Shown piece by piece: positions 1 to 7,072 of a DNA stretch of 7,833 nucleotides. This DNA comes from an uncultured Bacteroidia bacterium (GTDB taxonomy: Bacteria > Bacteroidota > Bacteroidia > Bacteroidales > UBA932): assembly GCA_902796455.1 (NCBI GenBank), contig CADBPH010000309.1, positions 1 through 7,833 of the forward strand, written 5' to 3'. How positions within the stretch are numbered: the stretch's first letter is position 1; each line of letters opens with the position of its first letter. The position numbers and the translations under genes were made by a program. The notes below the pieces were generated by a model, which saw only the letters and a program-made list of their open reading frames with translations, made no database searches and was not told the origin of the DNA.

Positions 1-946
1 AAGCGGAGGTGATATCCCCGAAGTCGGCGGAACCGGAGAACGGCAACTCCGCTCCCATCGCCTTCAGCACCTGATTCAGGACCATGGTCGTATTCATCTT
101 GAATTTCGGCAGGGAAAGGGCGACTTCCTCCGGGGCAGCCTGGGCGGCCTCCCGGAAATAGGCCGGATCGACATACGCCATGGCCTGCTGCGGGGAAACA
201 CCCTTGGGAGGAAGGACACACATCATTGTATACCGCCCGCCCTGATACGGCAACGTCACAACCTGGAAACCCTCCAGTTCCCGAAAGCCGTACTTCCTCC
301 GGGCATGCATCATCTCCACCTGCTTATCGCCGGAAACGCCATGGAAGGTTTCCTCACGGGTCGCGGACCGGGAGAATGGATCCTCCCACAATCCTTTAAA
401 ATATAGCGCATTGATCAGGAACATCATCATGGACGGATCGATCTTCGAGACAATTTTCGGGATCCGGCCATGGGTCTGTTCCGCACACCAGCCGTTGATC
501 TGCCCGACCGTGGCCGGATCTGAAAAATCCCGGACACGGAGCGCCGCACCATACGTTTCTTCCAACAGCCGCGAATAGGCATCTTTCACGTTGAACCCCT
601 CGCGCACCCAGACGGAATTGGCGCTGGAAACGATATTGACAGAATCGGCATACAACGCCGGTCCGGCATAACGCGCGCCCCGCAAAGCCTTTTCCAATTG
701 GGCACGGGTCTGCCCGCGAGCACCTTCCGTCAGCATGGACAAGGCCATGCCGGCGCTGTAAGGAGATACGACGATATTCTCCTGCGGTGGCGTCGATTCC
801 GCGACCTTGGCCAGCAGGTCAAGACTGAATTGGAGCCGCGCATCCTTGTTGTCAGTCGGAGCGGCGGAAACGGTTTTCTGCTGGGCGCCGCAAGAGGCCG
901 CCGTCAGGATGGGCAGAAGGCCAAGAAGGGATAATATTTTTTTCAT
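1..946 (-). CDS. Serpin family lipoprotein, C-terminus cut off by the window edge
   Basis: Serpins trap serine or cysteine proteases by suicide inhibition; bacterial lipoprotein serpins act at the cell envelope. I translated 315 residues. The N-terminus (MKKILSLLGLLPILTAASCG) is a lipoprotein signal with a slightly non-canonical lipobox (AAS before Cys19). Serpin blocks follow: NIVVSPYSAGMALSML at about 57-72, then GARGQT; NGWCAEQTHGRIPKIV at about 151-166; FLINALYFKGLW at about 176-187; TLPYQGGRYTMMCVLPP at about 231-247; LPKFKMNTT at about 279-287; and FSGSADFGDIT at about 303-313. The reading frame runs off position 1, so roughly the last 90 residues are missing, including the reactive-centre loop. 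Target protease and inhibitory status therefore cannot be read. An in-frame ATG at 970 would overlap the permease stop codon, but I prefer 946 because the signal peptide begins there. The gene lies 20 bases after the permease and is probably its operon partner. Family assignment is firm. Confidence 0.93.
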   Translation of the reverse strand, partial: MKKILSLLGLLPILTAASCGAQQKTVSAAPTDNKDARLQFSLDLLAKVAESTPPQENIVVSPYSAGMALSMLTEGARGQTRAQLEKALRGARYAGPALYADSVNIVSSANSVWVREGFNVKDAYSRLLEETYGAALRVRDFSDPATVGQINGWCAEQTHGRIPKIVSKIDPSMMMFLINALYFKGLWEDPFSRSATREETFHGVSGDKQVEMMHARRKYGFRELEGFQVVTLPYQGGRYTMMCVLPPKGVSPQQAMAYVDPAYFREAAQAAPEEVALSLPKFKMNTTMVLNQVLKAMGAELPFSGSADFGDITSA

Positions 947-966
947 TGCAACGAATATTTCCTGAT

Positions 967-2283
967 TCATTTCTTTTTACCATATTCCGGATCCACCTTG
1001 ACCGCGAAGGTGACAAAGACAGTAACCAGGCAGCAGAGCATCACCATCCAGAAGAATCCGGTATAGCCGCCGAGCCATTTCCACAGATAGCCCGCGAACA
1101 TGCCCGGAATCATCATGCTGAGCGCCATGAAGCCGGTGCAAATGGCATAATGGGAAGTCTTGAATTCCCCGTCCGAGAAATAAATCATGTACAACATATA
1201 TGCCTGGAATCCGAAACCGTAGCCGAACTGTTCCAGGGCCACGCATGCTGAAATAATCCACAGGCTGGACGGCTGCGCGATGCTCATGTAGACATAGACG
1301 AAACAAGGCAGGGTCAGGGACAGCGCCATCGGCCACAGACATTTCTTCAACCCCAGCCGGGACGCCATGACCCCGCCGACAATCCCGCCCAGGGTCAGGG
1401 CGATCACGCCGACCGTGCCGTTGACCATGCCGACAGCCTTGGTGGAAAGCGCCAGTCCCCCGCTCGCCAGCGGATCCAGGAAGAAGGGTCCGACCAGCTT
1501 GAGCATCAAGGCTTCCGGGAAACGGAAAAGCAGCAGGAACAGCAGGGCGACCAACAGCTGCGGCTTGCGGAAAAAGGTGGAGAAAGCCCGGCCGAATTCC
1601 TTGAAGATCTCCCCGGCGCCGCCCGGAACCGCACGCGGCGCATCGGCTGCGGGCTTGGGCATGACAAACGTATGATACAGCGTAATCAGGCTGAAGAGGA
1701 CGGCCGTCAGCAGCAGGGTCATCCGCCAGGCTCCGGGGATATTCCCGCCCCGCTCTTCCAGCAGGCCCGCGACCATGACGAGGACGCCCTGCCCGAAGAT
1801 GGATGACAAGCGGTAAAATGTGCTCCGGATGCCGACAAAGAAGGTCTGCTGGTCGTCCCGCAGGGCCAGCATGTAAAACCCGTCCGCAGCAATGTCATGG
1901 GTCGCCGAAGCGAACGCCGTCACGTAGAAAAGGATCAGGGTCAGGGTGAACAGCCCCACGGGGGTCGACTTCCCGGCGATCATATCCGGGGAAGGATGCG
2001 GAAGCGAAAGGGTCAAGGCAATGAAGGACAGGCACATGACCGCCTGCATCAGCAGGATCCACCACCGTTTGGTGCGCAGGATGTCTACGAAGGGGCTCCA
2101 CAACGGCTTGATGACCCAGGGAAGGTACAGCAAACTCGTATACAGGGACATGATCTCGTTCGGAACACCCATCCGCGTAAACAAGAGGACGGAGATGTTG
2201 TTGACGATGAAATACGGGATTCCCTCCGCAAAATACAGGGTTGGAATCCACCACCAGGGGGAACGGGTTTTCAAAGTTTCCAT
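967..2283 (-). CDS. AmpG-like MFS permease (probable muropeptide/sugar importer)
   Basis: This is a 438-residue inner-membrane transporter of the major facilitator superfamily, about the length expected for 12 membrane segments. It resembles the AmpG branch, whose known members import anhydro-muropeptides for peptidoglycan recycling. Supporting stretches are PTLYFAEGIPYFIVNN (about 14-29), the loop LPWVIKPLWSPFVDILRTKR (about 54-73), which matches the AmpG loop after helix 2, and FASATHDIAADGFY (about 124-137), which parallels the SATQDI-xxDA segment of AmpG. A hydrophilic central loop lies at about 210-240 and a short basic tail (YGKKK) ends the protein. The start codon comes one base after the stop of the SpoIID-fusion gene (TAA-C-ATG), so translation is probably coupled. 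No Shine-Dalgarno sequence is visible. Substrate is inferred from family and from the adjacent SpoIID domain; another glycoside or peptide substrate is possible. Confidence 0.88.
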   Translation of the reverse strand: METLKTRSPWWWIPTLYFAEGIPYFIVNNISVLLFTRMGVPNEIMSLYTSLLYLPWVIKPLWSPFVDILRTKRWWILLMQAVMCLSFIALTLSLPHPSPDMIAGKSTPVGLFTLTLILFYVTAFASATHDIAADGFYMLALRDDQQTFFVGIRSTFYRLSSIFGQGVLVMVAGLLEERGGNIPGAWRMTLLLTAVLFSLITLYHTFVMPKPAADAPRAVPGGAGEIFKEFGRAFSTFFRKPQLLVALLFLLLFRFPEALMLKLVGPFFLDPLASGGLALSTKAVGMVNGTVGVIALTLGGIVGGVMASRLGLKKCLWPMALSLTLPCFVYVYMSIAQPSSLWIISACVALEQFGYGFGFQAYMLYMIYFSDGEFKTSHYAICTGFMALSMMIPGMFAGYLWKWLGGYTGFFWMVMLCCLVTVFVTFAVKVDPEYGKKK

Positions 2284-2284
2284 G

Positions 2285-4744
2285 TTACTGATTCAGCGAG
2301 GCAGCATCGGCAAGGACCGCCCCGGGATAATAATGCGAAAGGATCTCGTCGAAGGGGTGCCCTTCGGAAGCCATGACAGCCGCCCCGATCTGGCAGAGGC
2401 CGACACCATGTCCCCAGCCCTTGCCTTCCAGGACGAGGGTATCCGAATCCGGGCGCTGTACGGTAAAATTCGAACTCTTCAAATGCGAGTCGGAAAGGTA
2501 TTTCCTGATCACCAACTCTTTCCCGACAATGAGGGTTTGTTTGCTCCCTTTGATTTCCAGGCGGGTGATCCGACCCGAGCCGCCGCGCTCGAGGGGAACC
2601 AGGTCCTCCAGGAGGCCGATATCATGGCCGGAACGCCGGGCGATCAGCGCGGAAAGGGTCCGGATATCATAGCGGACGGTCCAACGGTAAAAATCCCGGG
2701 TTTCCAGGTCATAATCCTTCATGACCTGCGAAAGGATGGCCGGATCCTGCGTGTCGCAGTAGACCCGTCCGTCTTTCCGATGACCGGGGGTATCGGGAAG
2801 TACCTGCAGGTAAGGCGGATCCACATCCTCCCAGCACGAAGAGAACCGCTCCATGACCCCGCCGCAGCATTTGGAGAAACGCGTATCGCAAATCTCACCG
2901 TCATAAGCGAGGACCTGCCCCCAGGTCGCATCGACCGCCGCCCGCGCCTTGTCCATGGGAAGGTCTGTAAATCCCTGATACCGCTGGCAATGGTCATCGG
3001 CACAGACATCGAAACGGACATGGTCCTCGTGATCGGACCAGCTGCGGATTTCCAGACACCCAGGCTGTACATCTTCCTTGTTTTCAGCAGCATACGGGCT
3101 CCCGTCCACTCCCATCAGGCGGGTGACCAGGCCCGGCACCCCGCCTTCCGCCCCGGCGCCGGAGCGGCGCTGCGCCTGCTCCGCCCGGGCAGCCCGGTGC
3201 CGGATCTGCGCCATCACCCAGGAACGGGAGATGACGGCATGGGCCTTGAGGTATTCCAGGGAGGCGGTCGGGGACATTTCCGAAGAAATCACACTGACCA
3301 GGTAATCTTCCACACCGATGACATTGACAGCCGCCACTTTTCCCTTTTCTACAATGAATTTGAGGGATCCGGCAAACCGCTGGGTCATCTGCTGCTGCCA
3401 GTGGAAATCCACGCCGATGGTTACGCCATACAGGATGAACGAGGGCTGTGCGAACAGGGTGGACATGGTCTGGGCATCGAACAGCAATTCGTCATACAGG
3501 GCGCCATTATAGCAAATCTTGCCTTCCTGATAGGAAACTTTCTGCGGTCCGGCCCCGTCCGATATGATTTCGAACGTGATTTCCTCGCCGGCCATGATGC
3601 CGACCTGCAGCTGCGGCTGCCTGCGCGTCAGGCGCCACAGGATCTTCTGCTCGGAAGGGGCGTCGAGGGAAACCTCGTCCAGCATCTGGCGGAGCAGCGG
3701 AGCGTCCAGTTTGAGGAAATCCTCCCGCCGGGGCGCAATGAAAAGGCCGGCCATATCCGCACATCCCGGACTCATGGCCAGATGGTCCGCTCCGGGGGAT
3801 TCATAATGATGGGAACGGTGCCTGGAACGGAAAACCACGACAGCACGGTATTCGAAACCGGCCATCCCGTGGGCGAAGCCGGGGGGACGGCTGGACGGCC
3901 CGCGGCCGGAGGGAACCGGCCGGTACCATGTCAGCATGTTGATCCGGGGCTCTCGCTCGCCCTCCGGAATATCCGCACAGTCCAGCAAGCGGTAAAAGAG
4001 CTTGGCCAACGACTTGGACGTGCGTGCCCGCAGTACGAAAACTCCGCGTGTAAAATGCTTGTAATGGAACAGTTGCGCCTCCTGGACGGTCGTAACGAAA
4101 TCCACGTCTTCAGCGACTTCCGGCGGGATGGACGTCACCTCCTCCCCATACGGGACGCCATGCGAAGGGACGACGATGCGGTCCAGGATCCGGTCGACGT
4201 CCCGCTCCAAGGGCAGACTCCCCCGCCGGCAAGCCTGGAAATGGAGATGATCCGGTGCGGATGCTCCGCAACAGGGACCGTTGTAAAAGAAAGTGAAACC
4301 CGGGAAATGGTGGGCCAGATCTGCCATGTCCACATAATGCTGCCAGATGGACTGGGGACGGTGTTCCTGGAGTGCGATGACCAGATGGTCCCGGAAAATC
4401 GGGTAAGGGTTGACCAGGATATCGTACCGGCGGCCTTTCCGGCCCTCGAACAAGAGAGCATGCTGCTGGGAAGGGCGGTTGCCGCGACAGAGGAAACAGG
4501 GCCGGGAAGACAAGACCTCCGCGGAAAGATCCGCCTCAGACGACCGCACGCGCACAGGATTGTGCTGCACGCGCACCCGGAGTCCGTCCAGGGAGAAATC
4601 CCGGTAATCGCTCCGCTTCAGTCCGCGGTAATTCGCGGCTGCCTCCGGCCAGACAGAAAACTGGTCCCGGACAAACTTTCCGATAGGATCCTGACGGGAA
4701 GAAGGGCGTTTCCCGGAAGGAGGATTGGTCGTGGTCTTATCCAT
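2285..4744 (-). CDS. DUF4922-type HIT/GalT-like nucleotidyltransferase domain fused to SpoIID/LytB domain
   Basis: This is an 819-residue two-domain protein. The N-terminal part (about 30-330) looks like the GalT/Ap4A-phosphorylase/GDP-hexose-phosphorylase branch of the HIT superfamily. It has a CxxC pair at 83 and 86 like the GalT zinc site, NPYPIFRDHLVI (about 112-123), and NGPCCGASAPDHLHFQAC (about 155-172), where H166-L-H168-F-Q170 is the HxHxQ active-site motif. From about 440 the protein is SpoIID/LytB, the family that cleaves denuded peptidoglycan glycan strands. It shows GVEDYLVSVISSEMSP with the probable catalytic Glu489, a C581-x3-H585-C586 metal-type motif followed by QRYQG, a CCGG at 626-629, and WGHGVGLCQIGAAVMASEG at about 777-795. 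There is no signal peptide or membrane segment, so it is probably cytoplasmic. I chose ATG 4744 because it follows the Nudix stop by one base (TAA-T-ATG); an in-frame ATG at 4795 lies inside the Nudix gene. The SpoIID part is certain; the substrate of the N-domain is unknown. Confidence 0.9.
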   Translation of the reverse strand: MDKTTTNPPSGKRPSSRQDPIGKFVRDQFSVWPEAAANYRGLKRSDYRDFSLDGLRVRVQHNPVRVRSSEADLSAEVLSSRPCFLCRGNRPSQQHALLFEGRKGRRYDILVNPYPIFRDHLVIALQEHRPQSIWQHYVDMADLAHHFPGFTFFYNGPCCGASAPDHLHFQACRRGSLPLERDVDRILDRIVVPSHGVPYGEEVTSIPPEVAEDVDFVTTVQEAQLFHYKHFTRGVFVLRARTSKSLAKLFYRLLDCADIPEGEREPRINMLTWYRPVPSGRGPSSRPPGFAHGMAGFEYRAVVVFRSRHRSHHYESPGADHLAMSPGCADMAGLFIAPRREDFLKLDAPLLRQMLDEVSLDAPSEQKILWRLTRRQPQLQVGIMAGEEITFEIISDGAGPQKVSYQEGKICYNGALYDELLFDAQTMSTLFAQPSFILYGVTIGVDFHWQQQMTQRFAGSLKFIVEKGKVAAVNVIGVEDYLVSVISSEMSPTASLEYLKAHAVISRSWVMAQIRHRAARAEQAQRRSGAGAEGGVPGLVTRLMGVDGSPYAAENKEDVQPGCLEIRSWSDHEDHVRFDVCADDHCQRYQGFTDLPMDKARAAVDATWGQVLAYDGEICDTRFSKCCGGVMERFSSCWEDVDPPYLQVLPDTPGHRKDGRVYCDTQDPAILSQVMKDYDLETRDFYRWTVRYDIRTLSALIARRSGHDIGLLEDLVPLERGGSGRITRLEIKGSKQTLIVGKELVIRKYLSDSHLKSSNFTVQRPDSDTLVLEGKGWGHGVGLCQIGAAVMASEGHPFDEILSHYYPGAVLADAASLNQ

Positions 4745-4745
4745 A

Positions 4746-5333
4746 TTAAAGAAGGGCTTCCAGTTCCGCACGGATCTGGACAAACTCTTCTTCAAAGTTA
4801 GGGGTTAAGACGGACTTTCCCAAACAATCTTCAATTTCTTTCATGCTCCAATAACGGCCGCCGGCCAGTTCGACAGGGTCCGGCTCCGGATGGAAGTCGC
4901 CGACGCAGGCGAAAACATTGACCAATTCGCTCTCCCGTTCGTTTTCATAGACATAGGTCCGCAGGTAGACGGGATTGAAACCCGGGAGATGGAGTTCCTC
5001 ATACGTTTCCCGGTACAAGGCCTCTGAAATATACTCCCCATAATCCACGTGGCCGCCGACGGAAGTATCCCAATACCCCGGCAGCAAGCGCTTGCGAAGG
5101 CTCCGCCGCTGCAAATACAACTCTCCCTTGCGGTTGATCACATGCAAATGGACAACCGGATGCAGCAATTTCGAGCCCCCGTGCACATACGGACGTGCCG
5201 CCTGCGCCACCACCTCGCCGGTCGGCCGGACCACGGGGACCATCTCCACGGACGGAGAAAGGGCCACCGAAGGATGATCCGCTGTCGGGCGGGGAATAAT
5301 GGGAGCGGGATAGGGAGGATAGACTAGTTCCAT
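4746..5333 (-). CDS. Nudix hydrolase (YfcD/IPP-isomerase-like subgroup)
   Basis: This 195-residue soluble protein should hydrolyse a nucleoside diphosphate linked to another group, using divalent metal bound by the Nudix box. After a proline-rich start (MELVYPPYPAPIIPRP), residues about 31-70 follow the YfcD/IDI-like pattern (VVRPTGEVVAQAARPYVH, then LLHPVVHLHVIN). LYLQRRS and LLPGYWDTSVGGHVDYGE lead into the Nudix box at 94-116: G94-x5-E100-x7-R108-E109-x2-E112-E113. The box is intact in its metal-binding residues but has His115 where Gly is usual and Thr110 at a usually hydrophobic position. The ATG at 5333 begins two bases after the transporter stop (TGA-CC-ATG); an in-frame ATG at 5591 would overlap that gene by over 250 bases and is rejected. 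It sits directly upstream of the HIT-SpoIID gene, so a role on a nucleotide product of that enzyme is conceivable. The true substrate cannot be read from the sequence. Confidence 0.9.
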   Translation of the reverse strand: MELVYPPYPAPIIPRPTADHPSVALSPSVEMVPVVRPTGEVVAQAARPYVHGGSKLLHPVVHLHVINRKGELYLQRRSLRKRLLPGYWDTSVGGHVDYGEYISEALYRETYEELHLPGFNPVYLRTYVYENERESELVNVFACVGDFHPEPDPVELAGGRYWSMKEIEDCLGKSVLTPNFEEEFVQIRAELEALL

Positions 5334-5335
5334 GG

Positions 5336-7018
5336 TCAGAGAGAAAACAGAATCAGCAGCTGGGCGGCCAGCACACGCAGAAACATCGTCAACGGATAGA
5401 CCGTCGCATAATTCACAGAAGTATAATCCGTTCCGTAAGCACTCTGGGCAAATGCAAGCACCGGCGGGTTGGTCGTACCGCCCGAAATCAGACCACAGAT
5501 CTGATAGAAATTCAGCTTGCAGGCCAGCCGGGCGATCAGCATGACGGCCGACACCGGAATCAACGTGATGAGGGCTCCGTAAAGGATCCACCAGTATCCC
5601 CCGTTCACGATCGAGGAAACGAAATTCTCACCGGCTCCCAAGCCGACGGCGGCCATGAAGAAGGAAATGCCCATTTCCCGGATCATCATATTGGCACTGA
5701 CGGTCGTATAGGTCGTGATACGCCACTTCGGGCCGAAATAGCCCAGGAGGATGGCAATGATCAGGGGACCGCCGGCAAGCCCCAGTTTCACCGGTTGCGG
5801 AACTCCCGGGAAGCGGATGGGAAGGGACCCGAAGATGATTCCGACGACGATACCGAGGAAAATCGGAACCAGGTTCGGATGGCTCAGGGCCTCCGGTTTG
5901 TTCCCGACGACACGGGCCACGTCAGCGATATTGGATTCGGTACCGACCACCATGATGCTGTCTCCCATCTGGAGGATCAGGTTCGGCCGGGCAACCAGTT
6001 CGACACCGGCCCGGACGACACGCGTGACCGTGACTCCATGGATGTTCCGGATATTCAGGCTGCTCAGTTTCTTTCCGGTCAGGGAGGATTTCGTAATGGT
6101 CAGGCGGCGCGTGACAAGATGTTCGTCCATTTTCTGCCAGTCCTGCACGTGCAGCGGAATCTCCTCGCCGAAAATGATACGGACCTTGTCAACGTGTTGC
6201 TGCGACGTGACTATCAGCAATTTATCCCCTTCCTGGAGAATCGTGTCCGGACCGGGTGTGGATATTTCGCCGTCGCGCATGATCCGCGAAACGACAAATT
6301 CATTTTCGGCGCTGTGACACAATTCCCGCAGGGATTTCCCGAAGATGGCAGGATTCTCTACCTGGCAATGCATCCGGCGGGCGCGCTCGGTGGTGTCATC
6401 TTCCTGATCCAGCGCCTTTTTCTCTTTATCCAAATCGATCCGGAAAGCGGACTTCATGCCGATCAGCAGGAAAATGACGCCGAGTACACCGATCGGATAG
6501 GCCACCGCGTAGGCGGAAGCCAGGGAAGACGAGGCCGAGGCCGCTTCGGCAGACGTGCCGCCACCGGCCAGGATGGCATCCGAAAGGGTTTGCTGGGCCG
6601 CACCCAGACCGGGCGTATTGGTCACGGCGGCAGACATGACGCCCGTCAGGGTCTGCAGGTCCTCTCCCGTCACCCAATGGATGACAAGGGTGGTGACAAC
6701 CGCCAGGACGACCAGCGACAGCGCCAGCAAATTCATGACCACTCCCCCTTTCTTGAAGGAATGGAAGAAACCGGGGCCGACTTGCAGGCCGATGGAAAAG
6801 ACAAACAGGATCAGGCCGAAGTCCTTCATGAAGGACAACACGACCGGATTGGAGCGTAAACCGAAATGACTCAGGAGGATCCCGATAAACAGAATCCAGG
6901 TGGAACCGATAGAGATGCCCTTCACCTTGAAGCGGCCCAGATACAGGCCCAAGGCAATGACCAACGCGAACAACAGGATTGAATGGGCGATCCCCGTTCC
7001 TATAAACAGATCTTTCAT
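5336..7018 (-). CDS. AspT/YidE/YbjL-family transporter with two TrkA-C domains
   Basis: This 560-residue inner-membrane protein has the layout of the AspT/YidE/YbjL family: an N-terminal membrane half (about 1-190), a cytoplasmic middle (about 191-378), and a C-terminal membrane half (about 379-560). The two halves carry the repeated family motif, as AVTNTPGLGAAQQ at about 131-143 and ISGGTTNPPVLAFAQ at about 511-525. The middle holds two TrkA-C (RCK_C) ligand-binding domains, about 216-286 and 303-372, each ending in a GDxLxxV/GDSIMVVG-type strand. Characterised AspT exchanges aspartate for alanine; YidE and YbjL-like members are mostly uncharacterised, so the substrate is unknown. It is the first gene of the tight gene run, and the 40-base gap upstream holds a TAnnTTTG promoter candidate. 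The Nudix start lies two bases past its stop. Start at 7018 fits the first membrane helix; no other near Met is available. Confidence 0.92.
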   Translation of the reverse strand: MKDLFIGTGIAHSILLFALVIALGLYLGRFKVKGISIGSTWILFIGILLSHFGLRSNPVVLSFMKDFGLILFVFSIGLQVGPGFFHSFKKGGVVMNLLALSLVVLAVVTTLVIHWVTGEDLQTLTGVMSAAVTNTPGLGAAQQTLSDAILAGGGTSAEAASASSSLASAYAVAYPIGVLGVIFLLIGMKSAFRIDLDKEKKALDQEDDTTERARRMHCQVENPAIFGKSLRELCHSAENEFVVSRIMRDGEISTPGPDTILQEGDKLLIVTSQQHVDKVRIIFGEEIPLHVQDWQKMDEHLVTRRLTITKSSLTGKKLSSLNIRNIHGVTVTRVVRAGVELVARPNLILQMGDSIMVVGTESNIADVARVVGNKPEALSHPNLVPIFLGIVVGIIFGSLPIRFPGVPQPVKLGLAGGPLIIAILLGYFGPKWRITTYTTVSANMMIREMGISFFMAAVGLGAGENFVSSIVNGGYWWILYGALITLIPVSAVMLIARLACKLNFYQICGLISGGTTNPPVLAFAQSAYGTDYTSVNYATVYPLTMFLRVLAAQLLILFSL

Positions 7019-7022
7019 GCCG

Positions 7023-7054
7023 CAAAATTACGCCTTTCTCCCGAGAGCGGCAAG
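7023..7054 (-). promoter_or_regulatory. Candidate Bacteroidota sigma-ABfr promoter for the transporter operon
   Basis: Read on the minus strand, TAATTTTG (7030-7023) matches the Bacteroidota -7 consensus TAnnTTTG at all fixed positions. CTTG (7054-7051) lies 20 bases upstream and matches three of four bases of the -33 consensus TTTG at the normal spacing. The -7 box ends only four bases before the ATG at 7018, so the predicted start of transcription falls at or next to the start codon. The gap is just 40 bases between the thioesterase stop and the transporter start, so read-through from the thioesterase gene is also possible. Confidence 0.5.
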
Positions 7055-7058
7055 ACCT

Positions 7059-7072
7059 TTAACGTTTAACGT
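7059..7072. repeat. Perfect 7-bp tandem repeat at the thioesterase stop codon
   Basis: The plus strand reads TTAACGT twice in a row (minus strand ACGTTAA twice). The first minus-strand copy encodes the last residues of the thioesterase and the second carries its TAA stop. It sits just upstream of the promoter candidate. It may be chance or a small operator; no hairpin followed by a T-run, and so no intrinsic terminator, is visible here. Confidence 0.4.

Noticed and set aside
4745..4795. Longer HIT-SpoIID start at 4795
   Set aside because: It would add 17 residues inside the Nudix gene, with no signal peptide or domain gain; ATG 4744 lies one base after the Nudix stop.
1946..4801. A 951-codon open frame on the plus strand, antisense to the HIT-SpoIID gene and part of the permease gene
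   Set aside because: It has no recognisable domain and its translation is low in family-like motifs. The minus strand over the same bases encodes clear HIT-like, SpoIID and MFS signatures. Long antisense frames are common opposite genes with GC-rich third codon positions.
5334..5591. Longer Nudix reading frame starting at 5591
   Set aside because: The extra 86 residues overlap the transporter's conserved C-terminal half and do not resemble a Nudix protein; the ATG at 5333 fits the two-base junction.
5795..6859. A 354-codon plus-strand open frame opposite the AspT/YidE transporter
   Set aside because: Its translation is rich in Asp, Arg, Gly and Gln with no domain, as expected for the complement of a membrane-protein gene, and the minus-strand protein has both family motifs.
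7019..7058. Terminator between thioesterase and transporter genes
   Set aside because: Only a weak CTC-TCGG-GAG hairpin is visible, with no following T-run on the transcribed strand.
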